From UBA4416 sp046594225 (GTDB lineage Bacteria; Bacteroidota; Bacteroidia; B-17B0; Aurantibacillaceae), in NCBI GenBank assembly GCA_046594225.1, contig JBKJPW010000012.1, positions 1 through 41,082 of the forward strand: a stretch of DNA of 41,082 nt, given 5' to 3'. Positions 8,653 to 17,173 of the stretch are shown one piece after another (the first letter of the stretch is position 1; the number at the start of each line of letters is the position of its first letter). The notes beneath the pieces are model-generated. The model searched no databases, had not been told where the DNA came from, and was given only the letters and a program-made list of their open reading frames with translations. A program made the position numbers and the translations under genes.

Positions 8653-11600
8653 TTATTTTGTCGCGTTAGTGATTTCTTTAATTTCCGGAATTGAATCAAT
8701 ATAAAATATACTATTTCTTATTGGATGTTCTTTTACATGAATGCTTTCAAATAAATCATATAAATATTTTAATTTTTCGTTTTCACTAGTAAAATTATCT
8801 ATGGTTGAGAATTTATTTACATATTTTAAAACATCGAAACCAGCTTTTTTAACCAAGTCTTCAAAATACAATTCATAAACCATAACGTTTAATAAAGATT
8901 CAAAATAACTTGCAGCAATTCTAGCATCTTTATTGTCTGCTTGTGTTCTTAAAAATAAAACATAATCAACTATCTTAATAAATGGTTCCTGATTTTTCTT
9001 ATCAATATAAGGCACTGGTATTTCAGCGACGTATTGTTTAGTGTAACGCTTTCTTCCGCCTGCAATAGTTGCTGTAATTTGAAAGAAATAAAAATCTGCT
9101 ACCTTTGAGTTTAGAATGGCTAAGATATATTTTAAATTTTTTCCAGAAATAAAGTAAGCAGAATTTGTCAGGTACATTCCAGATTCATCATAAGCATAGT
9201 TTGCTTTATCTGAAATTTCAATCCATACTATTTTAGGTTTTTCGAATTCTTCGTAATAAGCTGTATTATCTTGAATTTCATACCATTTGTAGGTGCCAGG
9301 CTTCCTTCCAAATGCGTCACTTATACTTTTCTTTGGATTTAAATCAATTTTAAATTTAGACAAATGTTTTTCTATAAATGGGTATTTTGATATATCTATT
9401 TTTTGTCTAGTGAAAATTATATATTTATTTTCATAGCCATATCGCCATCGTTTAATATCCTTTCCTCTAAGTAGAGGTTTTATAATCTCTGAATTAATTT
9501 TGTCTGAATTAATAAGGTCATTTTTTTCGGTTTCAGTAATATGGAACGCATCGTTAAATCCTGTTGTAATTCCCCTATTAAAATTTATATCTGTCCAATG
9601 CTTCAATTGTTTTCCCTTACTAACAATAATTGAGGTAATGTTCTGAGAAACATCGTTATTCACTTTCCAAACATCTTCATTTAAATTCTTAAGTTTAAAC
9701 TTGTTTTTTTGAAAATAGTCATTAACATTAAAAGAAGTCAAAGTAGATTCTTCATACGAACAAGCTTCTAAATTTTGATTATTTATGTTTTTTTGAGTTA
9801 AAATAATATTTACAAATACAGTTGCACTATCAAATATTTTGATTTTTGCAAAATCAATTAAAATTAAGGGATTAGTTTCTTTAGCAAAATACCCTCTTGT
9901 ACTTTTGCCATAGTTGGCATTTATCCACTTGTTTGAAGTAATGTAACACAAATGGCCATTTTGTCTCAAAATACTGTTCCCACGTTCATAAAACAAAGAA
10001 TATAAATCACCAGAGCTCTCAAATGTTTTGTAGTTTAATGTTTTTAAGAAAGCAGATTCTTGCATCCTTTGCAAACTAATATATGGCGGGTTACCAATTA
10101 AAATATCAAAACCGACAAAGTTCCCATTTTTATCCATCACTTCAGGAAATTCAAAACGCCATTCAAATGCGTTTTTATAAAAAACATTGGTTTTAATGTC
10201 TTGTATTTTTTGTTCGGTTTGGGCAATGCTAATATCTAATCTTTTCTTTTCTGTTTCAACCTCTTTTTCATTTCTAATAATTTTACCAAACAAATCCATA
10301 TCTTGGTTTAGTAATTCACGTTGGCCACGTAAGGTGCTTAACTTTTTATTAAGAGGGTCATTGTTATAAAATACTGTTTTGAATTGAGATTTTATTTCAT
10401 TAATAAATTCTAGCAAACCATTTTTTGCAGCTTTAGTAGGCGCTGTTTTATAGCTTTCTACAGCTAGTCGATAAGTATCGTAGTTAAATTTTTGTTGCTT
10501 AAAAACAGTAGTTAAATCTGCATCAAGGTCAAATCGACTTACTAATGAATTACCTCGTTTAATATTAATATCAATATTAGGTAGCGTTTCTAATTTTGTA
10601 TAATCAGATTTTGAAGTATAATAAGCATTTTTTAATAATTCAATCCACAAACGTAACCTGCATATCTTAACTGAATTACCATTTATATCAACTCCAAAAA
10701 GACAATGTTCAATTATTTTTTCTTTTTCATGAAATAACGTTTCCTGTATTCTTTGATTATCATTAGCTCCAAATTTTGCATTAGGCGCCTTATATTCAAA
10801 TATTTGATCGTCTAATACAGCAATTAAATCATCGTTTTCAATAACAATAGAAATAGGTAATACTTTGCCAGTTTTATCTGCTAAAATACCTAATTCACTT
10901 TTTATAGCAATCAATTCGTTTAATGCTGAAACTAAAAAGTGACCAGAACCTACAGAAGGGTCGCAAATTTTTAAATCATCAATTACTTTATTGTATTCGA
11001 GAATATCCGTTGGGTTTCTTTTTAGATAATTATAAATAGATTCAAAAGAATCGCAATTCCAACTATATGTTTCATTAAACTTTTGTAAAACTGAACGCCT
11101 GATTGTTTCACGACACATATACATGGTAATAAAACCAGGAGTAAAAAATGAGCCATCTTTGTATCCATTAATTTTTTCAAAAATTAAACCTAAAACAGCT
11201 GCATTAATAAGGGTTTTTCTATCTTCCTGTTCTTCATCTGCGCCTTCAGAAGCAAAGTTATAGGCATCTAAAAACTTAAATAGATATTCAAGTGTATGTA
11301 ATTTACCTTTTGCTTGCTTACTATTATCTAATAATTTAGTGCCTCTATAGATGTCAATTTCTAAATGACTATCTAAGCTTTCGATTCCAATTATATCTTC
11401 TTCTAACGAAGAAGGTTCAAATAAAGAGCTGTTTAAATAAGGTGTTTTTTGAAAAAACTCTTTCCATTTACCTTTTCTTTCACTTTCTTCCTTAGCTAAA
11501 ACTGAAAAGAACACATTTTTTAAAACATCATAGTCAGGGATTACTTTGCTATTTAAAAAGCGATAGTCTTTATCACCACGATGGTATCTTACCAATTGAG

Positions 11601-12618
11601 ATTCTAATAGTTTCAAAAATAAAACTCTATCAATCCAAGTGATACATAACTCTAATGCAACAGAAAACATTCTTTCTTCTGATGTTTCACCAAAAGAGTT
11701 CGGATTATTTAATCGCCTTAACCTATCTGTTTCTTCAATATTAAAAATAACATTCTCCAACAAAGAGCCTTCGTTTCTATCCCCTTCTTTTTTTCGTTGG
11801 ATGATTTTTTTTGTCCCGTCCTTTGATTCTTCTAACCCTATAATATGCAGCAGTTCATGATAAAATTCACTATTTAAAGAATTACTATCATTTTCGAAAG
11901 GCTGTTTTAATAAATGATTAGGAGATAGGAACTTATAAAGTGCTCTTAATTTATTTCTTTGAGATTTTTGATCTTCACTATCCTCATTTAAAGAAGTGGA
12001 TATGCCTTTTTTATAATCACGTAAATCAAAGTGAACATAATTTATTTGTCCATTCTCTTTATCTACAAATGTTTTTGCAATACTTTTATAAAAATGTTCT
12101 GTATCCTTGTTTTCGTTTTTAAATGTTTCGTAGTCTTTTATAAGTTTTGGATTGCGATAAAAGGCATGGTCAAAATCTCTTTCATCAAAAACAAACCATT
12201 CATACATATTTGTAGCAATAAGGTGCTTAATGTTTGTATTATTATGTTCAATCCGCTCCCTTAAATAGTATAATATTAATTCATGAAAGGCCTTTACGTT
12301 TATATTAGCCTTTGACATCATATCAGCATCACTGCTTTTTGGCTTTTTACATTCAAAAATCACTATTGGATTTTCTTCATCATAAATTGCTAAATCAATA
12401 CGGCCTTTTGTGTTTATTTTGTTTTTAGAACTGTAGAAACTATCATTCAAAAACTTTGTTAGCTGATTTTTCGCATATTCTTCACTTTCTTTTTCATTAA
12501 TAGTATCAATAAAAACTGAAAGGTGCGCAACAAAATCATTAATATCTGTTTTTACCACAGGCATTCTGAGGTAAGATTTACTTATTGCTTTTAATGGGTT
12601 TATTATTTGGTTATTCAT
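8653..12618 (-). CDS. type IIG-like restriction-modification enzyme (nuclease + Eco57I-type adenine methyltransferase)
   Basis: 1,321 residues. The N-terminal PD-(D/E)xK-type nuclease shows GRIDLAIYD (72-80) with FECKK (88-92), that is Asp75 and Glu89-x-Lys91. A helical linker follows. The gamma-class N6-adenine methyltransferase has motif I DPSVGSGHFL near residue 553 and motif IV NPPY near residue 842. The last third is a TaqI/Eco57I-like target-recognition region, ending near 1190 with AGGRKRYTKQYVAEIPVPY, a common segment in type II and BREX methyltransferases. A single protein can therefore recognise, methylate and cut DNA. It is the first gene of the four-gene operon. Its length fits type IIG/IIL enzymes. 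It could instead act like PglX of BREX, but the visible nuclease motif argues for self-contained restriction. Confidence 0.9.
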   Translation of the reverse strand: MNNQIINPLKAISKSYLRMPVVKTDINDFVAHLSVFIDTINEKESEEYAKNQLTKFLNDSFYSSKNKINTKGRIDLAIYDEENPIVIFECKKPKSSDADMMSKANINVKAFHELILYYLRERIEHNNTNIKHLIATNMYEWFVFDERDFDHAFYRNPKLIKDYETFKNENKDTEHFYKSIAKTFVDKENGQINYVHFDLRDYKKGISTSLNEDSEDQKSQRNKLRALYKFLSPNHLLKQPFENDSNSLNSEFYHELLHIIGLEESKDGTKKIIQRKKEGDRNEGSLLENVIFNIEETDRLRRLNNPNSFGETSEERMFSVALELCITWIDRVLFLKLLESQLVRYHRGDKDYRFLNSKVIPDYDVLKNVFFSVLAKEESERKGKWKEFFQKTPYLNSSLFEPSSLEEDIIGIESLDSHLEIDIYRGTKLLDNSKQAKGKLHTLEYLFKFLDAYNFASEGADEEQEDRKTLINAAVLGLIFEKINGYKDGSFFTPGFITMYMCRETIRRSVLQKFNETYSWNCDSFESIYNYLKRNPTDILEYNKVIDDLKICDPSVGSGHFLVSALNELIAIKSELGILADKTGKVLPISIVIENDDLIAVLDDQIFEYKAPNAKFGANDNQRIQETLFHEKEKIIEHCLFGVDINGNSVKICRLRLWIELLKNAYYTSKSDYTKLETLPNIDINIKRGNSLVSRFDLDADLTTVFKQQKFNYDTYRLAVESYKTAPTKAAKNGLLEFINEIKSQFKTVFYNNDPLNKKLSTLRGQRELLNQDMDLFGKIIRNEKEVETEKKRLDISIAQTEQKIQDIKTNVFYKNAFEWRFEFPEVMDKNGNFVGFDILIGNPPYISLQRMQESAFLKTLNYKTFESSGDLYSLFYERGNSILRQNGHLCYITSNKWINANYGKSTRGYFAKETNPLILIDFAKIKIFDSATVFVNIILTQKNINNQNLEACSYEESTLTSFNVNDYFQKNKFKLKNLNEDVWKVNNDVSQNITSIIVSKGKQLKHWTDINFNRGITTGFNDAFHITETEKNDLINSDKINSEIIKPLLRGKDIKRWRYGYENKYIIFTRQKIDISKYPFIEKHLSKFKIDLNPKKSISDAFGRKPGTYKWYEIQDNTAYYEEFEKPKIVWIEISDKANYAYDESGMYLTNSAYFISGKNLKYILAILNSKVADFYFFQITATIAGGRKRYTKQYVAEIPVPYIDKKNQEPFIKIVDYVLFLRTQADNKDARIAASYFESLLNVMVYELYFEDLVKKAGFDVLKYVNKFSTIDNFTSENEKLKYLYDLFESIHVKEHPIRNSIFYIDSIPEIKEITNATK

Positions 12619-12741
12619 TATTTAATATTCCAGCGTGTATTAATTTTTGAATTTTCATTATTTATGTAATTGATTCCAAAATACGAAAAATAAGGAAATT
12701 GAGTGAATGTATATTCTAACCACTTGTTCACAATATCACAA

Positions 12742-12783
12742 ATGCAAAGTGCAAACCCTTATATATGGGTTTGCACTTTGCAT
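12742..12783. repeat. 17-bp perfect inverted repeat between defence cargo and mobility module
   Basis: Arms at 12742-12758 and 12767-12783 are exact reverse complements with an 8-nt AT loop. The hairpin sits 11 bp past the stop of the RepA-like gene and about 125 bp upstream of the methyltransferase start. It has no T run on either side, so it is not a typical terminator, though it could still act as one in this phylum. It could instead be an operator, a replication or recombination site, or the seam where cargo was inserted. Confidence 0.75.
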
Positions 12784-12794
12784 CGATGTTAAAT

Positions 12795-13967
12795 TTAGGA
12801 TGAAGCGCTTGATTTTAAAGGATTTAAGTAGAAAGACATTTCTTTGTTTTTAGTACGAGTGCAAAGTGTGTGGTTTACCTCATTTTGCTCAATGACTGTG
12901 GCATTATCTGTAATTTGTTTTAAACGACTTATGACTGTTCGCTTACTGCAATCTAACTCGTCCATCAATAGCTCAAGTAATTCTTTGCGTGGCATTTCTG
13001 AGACAAGTATTTGGCTAAGTAACTCTAAGGTTTCAGAAAGCGAAGCTTTATGATTTTTTTTATCCAAAACAGTTTGGGTTGTAAATGGATCGGACATAAT
13101 TAAACCTTTTTCGGTATCGGAATATTGCACATAAAATGGATCATGTTTTTTGGAGCTACGACATTTTAAATAAGCCACTTTTAATAAATCGGTATTATGA
13201 TTTTGGGCATCTTTCTCAAAGCCAATTTGAATAACCGTACTGGCTTTATTTAAAATTTCTGTTCCTAAATGCCCTCGTGCTTTATCTGCACTTCCCGGGT
13301 TTTCATGTATCAAACATAAAAATGTGACATCGTACCGGTTGATGGTTTGATTCATCATATCAATTAATTTCATACTATCCTTGGTGTCATTGAAATTAAA
13401 GATGCAATCAGTGATGACGTCCAGGATAATAAAAATGTGAATAGGGAACTTTTTACGAGCGTGCTCCAAATAAATATTAAGCATATCAAAACGATCTTCT
13501 CTGCCAAACTCTAATAATGAAATATAATCGAAGCCGTAAGGCTCTTCGGTTATCTCATATCCAGCTTTTAATTGAATTTGTTGGAGGGAGTAAGGTAATT
13601 GCTCAGATAAATTTCGTTCTGTATCTACATAACAAATAGCATAGCGTGTGAGCAAATTGGTTTTAAAGCCAAGTAAATCATTATGGCAATCTGTTTTTTT
13701 AAGCAGTGAGGCGCAAATGGTTTCAGCAAGGCGTGACTTATGCACGCCTGCTTTACCCTGTATAACATTGATTGTTTTAGGAAAGAAAACAGGGTTTTCT
13801 TTTTGCCAAACGATGGGCTGAGAAAATGAAATTGGCTTGCATTTATTTTCGGCAATTTTGCGTTGAGATGCCAATAACTGCTCCAATTTATGTTTAGCAG
13901 TTTCAATACTCGGCAAAGCCGAGTTTGAAACTGCATTGTGATTTTGAGGTACTGGAATATCGAACAT
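12795..13967 (-). CDS. RepA-like RecA-fold ATPase of a mobile element
   Basis: 390 residues. An AAA_25/RepA-like ATPase with Walker A GKAGVHKS (71-78) and Walker B IFIILD (178-183). A helix-turn-helix-like tail lies at about 325-365 (a segment rich in Leu followed by CSKRTVISRLKQI). Proteins of this type act as replicative helicase-like or partner ATPases in plasmids and in Bacteroidetes integrative elements. It is the last gene of a three-gene minus-strand module: HTH protein, 128-aa protein, ATPase, with gaps of 11 and 10 bp. The role in element replication or maintenance is inferred from the family and context. The downstream 17-bp hairpin separates it from the defence operon. Confidence 0.8.
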   Translation of the reverse strand: MFDIPVPQNHNAVSNSALPSIETAKHKLEQLLASQRKIAENKCKPISFSQPIVWQKENPVFFPKTINVIQGKAGVHKSRLAETICASLLKKTDCHNDLLGFKTNLLTRYAICYVDTERNLSEQLPYSLQQIQLKAGYEITEEPYGFDYISLLEFGREDRFDMLNIYLEHARKKFPIHIFIILDVITDCIFNFNDTKDSMKLIDMMNQTINRYDVTFLCLIHENPGSADKARGHLGTEILNKASTVIQIGFEKDAQNHNTDLLKVAYLKCRSSKKHDPFYVQYSDTEKGLIMSDPFTTQTVLDKKNHKASLSETLELLSQILVSEMPRKELLELLMDELDCSKRTVISRLKQITDNATVIEQNEVNHTLCTRTKNKEMSFYLNPLKSSASS

Positions 13968-13977
13968 AGTTGAGGTT

Positions 13978-14364
13978 TTATTGATAATAAGATAATGCCA
14001 TGAAATACACTTTAATTTGTCCGTTCTTAAAACGAACCGTTGCCGACCAATCTTTAGGCGCTTTGTTTTGCATGTTTGTTTCTTGTTGAATGCAACTCTC
14101 TAAACTCATAATGATCATCTTATAATTGCTTTCATCCAATCTTATAAATAGTTCAGAGAAATAAGCGTAGCGCAATTTATCGAGCTGGAGTTTTTCAAAT
14201 AATTTATTGAGTTGGTTTTTATCGCCGTTACTGTCATTAAATAATTTCTTGTAATAGTTTACGTTACTTTCTAAAGCTTTTACATCGCGGCTGAGAATTG
14301 CTGAAACTTGCTGAAGTAATTCTGGCCAAGTAAGGTCGTGGAGTGTATCTGTATATTTTTCCAT
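13978..14364 (-). CDS. 128-aa protein of unknown function in the mobility module
   Basis: No family recognised. It is largely helical, with charged central segments and a C-terminal segment (about 105-125) with a beta-rich look. There is no signal peptide, membrane segment or catalytic motif. It lies between the HTH protein (11 bp upstream) and the RepA-like ATPase (10 bp downstream), so it is almost certainly a real gene of the same operon and probably an accessory protein of the element. Confidence 0.65.
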   Translation of the reverse strand: MEKYTDTLHDLTWPELLQQVSAILSRDVKALESNVNYYKKLFNDSNGDKNQLNKLFEKLQLDKLRYAYFSELFIRLDESNYKMIIMSLESCIQQETNMQNKAPKDWSATVRFKNGQIKVYFMALSYYQ

Positions 14365-14375
14365 ATCGTCCCTCC

Positions 14376-14654
14376 TTACTTTTTAAAAGCTTTGTTGTAA
14401 TGTTTATTCAATAACGCTTCCACATCAACCATTTTGTAATAGATTTTATTACCAACTTGAGAGAATGAAATTTTACCTTCATCTCTCCAGGTTTGTGCGG
14501 TGCGTTTTGAGATTTTCATCAAGAATAGAAATTCTTGATTGTCGACAAAAACCTCTTGAGGTTTTTTGTTTTGATTGTCGATTTTTGTTTTGATTTCCTC
14601 GATTGAGCCAGTTAATACATTGAACTGCTCTTTAGATAAAATAATTGCTTCCAT
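14376..14654 (-). CDS. excisionase-type helix-turn-helix protein
   Basis: I place the start at the ATG at 14654 (92 residues, MEAIILSKEQF...), because the longer frame upstream runs through a palindromic operator-like sequence and has no protein-like composition. A short N-terminal coiled helix (1-40) is followed by a winged-helix/HTH_17 domain: FLFLMKISKRTAQTWRDEGK (about 40-59), then IYYKMVDVEALLNKHY. This is the standard form of the small MerR-like DNA-binding proteins next to integrases in Bacteroidetes elements. Likely roles are excision control or autoregulation of the module. It is the first gene of the operon that continues into the 128-aa protein and the ATPase. Two operator-like repeats lie just upstream. 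Confidence 0.82.
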   Translation of the reverse strand: MEAIILSKEQFNVLTGSIEEIKTKIDNQNKKPQEVFVDNQEFLFLMKISKRTAQTWRDEGKISFSQVGNKIYYKMVDVEALLNKHYNKAFKK

Positions 14655-14711
14655 TTTCTTTTTGGTTTTTAAGATTATGGGGCAAATGTGAGCAGAGAGG
14701 GAAAGTGACTT

Positions 14712-14736
14712 GGTGACCGAAAGGTGACCGGTCACC
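14712..14736. promoter_or_regulatory. GGTGACC repeat array with 14-bp palindrome
   Basis: GGTGACC occurs at 14712-14718 and 14723-14729, 11 bp apart (about one helical turn). The second copy is joined to its inverse to form the perfect palindrome GGTGACCGGTCACC at 14723-14736. It is strikingly GC-rich for this region and lies 58-82 bp upstream of the HTH gene start. It is probably an operator, iteron or Xis-type binding site. Confidence 0.6.
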
Positions 14737-14749
14737 ATTTAATACATAA

Positions 14750-14765
14750 GTTGATGTAAATCAAC
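14750..14765. promoter_or_regulatory. FNR-box-like palindrome in the mobility module
   Basis: GTTGAT-N4-ATCAAC, with 6-bp arms, matches the classic FNR half-site arrangement TTGAT-N4-ATCAA. It lies between the 292-aa gene's stop and the HTH gene's start, about 96 bp upstream of the latter. It could link element genes to a host CRP/FNR regulator or be an element operator of chance similarity. Confidence 0.4.
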
Positions 14766-14769
14766 GAAA

Positions 14770-15648
14770 TTATTCCAACTTAAACCGAGAGGGACCTTTA
14801 GGTCTCTTTTCAAAATTTGATGGTTTTAACATGGAGTAAACAGAATCGGGAGATACTGGATTACCTTCTTTATCAATTAGTCCGCGCGAAATATATTCAG
14901 CTATATCTTTTAGAGAGCCTGATATAGCTTGTTTTTCTTGTGATAGTTGATAGAATATATCTACAAAATAATTTAAATTACAATTGAGTTGTATGGCAAC
15001 TTGATTGTTGGTTGCAGATGGTTTGCTAGAATTAGAAAGGATTTCAGACCGTTGTTTTGATTTTTCTTTTAATAGTTCTTGTTTTGTTACTCTCTCTATC
15101 TCTAAACTAATTTGTTCGTCAAATGGCACTGCACTTGAATTATAGATAACTGGACGCTGTTGCTTGTAATCCGTTTCCATTTCGCAGAGGTAAGAAAGCT
15201 TCTCTTCAAAAATTGTATATTCTTTTAGTTTTGATTTTACATGATGAATATCAAATTGATTTTTAGGCAATTGTGATTGATGTTCAATAGTATCACGCAT
15301 GATCTCAATAACCGTCAATACTTTTTCGAATTTAATCACCTGGTCCTTTGAAGTAAATATGTCTCGGTTTAAATCAATAAGTTTTTCTAATTTATTTAGC
15401 CAAACAATTGGCTCATTCATCATATTGCATTGATACTGAATGAACGGTTTTATTTTGGACTTAGTTAAAGTAAATAGTTTGTGTAACAAACATTTGCAAT
15501 ATTGTTCTTTATTGAATTTACCATGCTCTACAAAGCTGCTTGTCTGCTCGCTACTATATGCCACAACGTCAAATTCTTTAGCTTCGATTTGGGCAACATC
15601 TATAACTGGGTGCTCCACAAAGGGAGAACAAATAATATTAGGAAACAT
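14770..15648 (-). CDS. mobile-element accessory protein, RteC-like C terminus
   Basis: 292 residues. The N-terminal two thirds are helical with no known motif. The last about 70 residues (from LNYFVDIFYQLSQEK) look like the winged-helix tail of RteC-type and related proteins that lie beside integrases in Bacteroidetes elements: a helix pair, an Ala/Ile-rich segment, then a conserved-looking SMLKP...KRPKGPSRFKL end. In conjugative transposons RteC regulates excision. Here that function is only suggested by position and the C-terminal resemblance. The gene stands alone between the integrase (137 bp upstream) and the HTH module. Confidence 0.6.
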   Translation of the reverse strand: MFPNIICSPFVEHPVIDVAQIEAKEFDVVAYSSEQTSSFVEHGKFNKEQYCKCLLHKLFTLTKSKIKPFIQYQCNMMNEPIVWLNKLEKLIDLNRDIFTSKDQVIKFEKVLTVIEIMRDTIEHQSQLPKNQFDIHHVKSKLKEYTIFEEKLSYLCEMETDYKQQRPVIYNSSAVPFDEQISLEIERVTKQELLKEKSKQRSEILSNSSKPSATNNQVAIQLNCNLNYFVDIFYQLSQEKQAISGSLKDIAEYISRGLIDKEGNPVSPDSVYSMLKPSNFEKRPKGPSRFKLE

Positions 15649-15785
15649 AAAATAAGGGTTAAATACTCGTTAAACGAATTTAAAGAAATTGAATGCAACT
15701 AATACAAGTGTTTATAAATATAGCAGCTAAATGCTATAAATTATGGCTGTTAAAAACTTAAAGTATTGATAATAAATATGTTTTA

Positions 15786-16994
15786 TTAATCGTTGAAAAC
15801 ATCCATTGCTTTATCCAATTCTTCGTTTACGATTTTGGCATAAATCTGAGTTTCTTTGATTTGAGCGTGTCCCATTAATTTAGAAACCTTATCAATACTT
15901 ATCCCTTTGCGTAAAGCTCTTGTTGCCCATGTATGGCGACTAATATGAAAACTAACGTGTTTTCCAATTTTGGAATCCTCAGAAATAACTTTGAGGCTCT
16001 TATTTATTAATGCTGTTGCCTTGGAGATTTCGTTATCCAATTTAATAAAATCAGCTTCTTTCATACCATTAGGTAACATTGGAAAAACATAATGATCTAA
16101 TGCCACCTTTTTTGGTCTATACTTTTCAAGGATAGTGAAAGCTTTTTCCGGTATCTTAATTGAAAGCTGACTACCAGTTTTCTTGATTGTCAATTTAATA
16201 TGCGTTTTGTCAATATTTTGCCATTTCAATTTTAACACGTCTGAAACTCGAAGACCACCGGCATAAGATGCAAAAATAAACATATCACGATGCACGTACT
16301 TTTGTTCATTATCACCAAGATCTAATTTTTCAATAATTGTTAATTCGTCTTCAGTTAAATATTCACGATGAGTTTTTTCAGTCTTGATTTTATACTTTTT
16401 GAATGAATCAAATTTGCTATCCAACTTATCGCTATTTACAGCTTCATTGAATAATTGGCGAATGAATTTAAAGTTAGTGTGAATAGTGTTAGTTCCATTC
16501 TTTCTATCCACTCTTAAATGTTTCTCGTATTCCCCTAAAAACTCAGGAGTTATATCTTGGAAACAAATTTGTTTCTGATTTACATGGTCTTTTACTTTAT
16601 TGATTATCGCCTGACAACGGTCGTGTGTACCTATTTGACCTTGTCTTTTATATCTACCATAAACCTCTTCTGCGAATGAAAAGAAATCCAATGGTTTTTG
16701 ACCAAAAGCTTTAGTGCGCAACTGCTCTATAGTAATTGATTTTGACAGAGTTAAATGTTCAAATACTTGGTCCTGTAATTCAGTAAATTTATTTGCTAGA
16801 TAAGAATTAAATCTAACGCTATTTGGGTGCGATTTTTTCACTTTCTTATTTTTCTCATCCCATTCATTTGGAAGCAAAAAAATACTTGATGACATATAAG
16901 TTATTTTTCTATCTTTGATTATTCGAAAATGAACAGGTGCCTGACCCTTTTTATTTAACTTGTCTTTTCTGAAGATGATTGATACTGTTGCCAT
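15786..16994 (-). CDS. tyrosine recombinase / integrase
   Basis: 402 residues from the ATG at 16994 (MATVSIIFRKDKLN). That start removes nine residues of the longer frame and gives the standard beginning of the Bacteroidetes arm-binding domain. Domains: arm DNA-binding (about 1-85), SAM-like core-binding (about 95-190) and catalytic domain (about 205-400). All catalytic residues are present: Arg249 (GLRVSD), Lys272, His350 and Arg353 (HISRH), His376 (LMGHA) and Tyr385 (TQIYAK). It would catalyse site-specific integration and excision of the island. It sits at the right end of the accessory region, facing inward, with a tandem repeat and a tRNA-3'-end-like sequence within 200 bp upstream of its start. 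Confidence 0.93.
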   Translation of the reverse strand: MATVSIIFRKDKLNKKGQAPVHFRIIKDRKITYMSSSIFLLPNEWDEKNKKVKKSHPNSVRFNSYLANKFTELQDQVFEHLTLSKSITIEQLRTKAFGQKPLDFFSFAEEVYGRYKRQGQIGTHDRCQAIINKVKDHVNQKQICFQDITPEFLGEYEKHLRVDRKNGTNTIHTNFKFIRQLFNEAVNSDKLDSKFDSFKKYKIKTEKTHREYLTEDELTIIEKLDLGDNEQKYVHRDMFIFASYAGGLRVSDVLKLKWQNIDKTHIKLTIKKTGSQLSIKIPEKAFTILEKYRPKKVALDHYVFPMLPNGMKEADFIKLDNEISKATALINKSLKVISEDSKIGKHVSFHISRHTWATRALRKGISIDKVSKLMGHAQIKETQIYAKIVNEELDKAMDVFND

Positions 16995-17040
16995 AGCGAA
17001 GAATAATGAAATATAATGCAATATAAGGAAAATAATTAAA

Positions 17041-17064
17041 TAGGGTAAACATTAGGGTAAACAT
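17041..17064. repeat. tandem 12-bp direct repeat upstream of integrase
   Basis: TAGGGTAAACAT occurs twice in perfect tandem (17041-17052 and 17053-17064), 47 bp upstream of the integrase start. Short direct repeats here often serve as integrase arm-type or excisionase sites. That is inferred. Confidence 0.65.
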
Positions 17065-17173
17065 TAGCCTCTTTTTTATGAACACTTATCTATGCGAATA
17101 GATGCAAAACGCTCTGAAAGTACTGTTAATAAAGCAAATTGAAATTTATTGATTTTTTTAGAAGTAATAAAAT

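Noticed and set aside
8653..12618. BREX PglX methyltransferase
   Set aside because: No other BREX genes (BrxA, BrxB, BrxC, PglZ, BrxL) in the window, and a nuclease motif is visible at the N terminus.
12742..12783. Ordinary rho-independent terminator
   Set aside because: The stem is strong but neither side has a T run, so I list it as a repeat of unknown role.
13625..13936. 103-aa minus-strand frame inside the RepA-like gene
   Set aside because: Entirely overlaps a gene with clear ATPase motifs; no protein-like pattern of its own.
14655..14738. 28-residue N-terminal extension of the HTH protein
   Set aside because: It would run through the GGTGACC palindrome and has no match to the usual start of this family; the ATG at 14654 fits better.
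16995..17021. Nine-residue longer start of the integrase
   Set aside because: Integrases of this type start with the arm-domain segment at MATVSIIFRKD.
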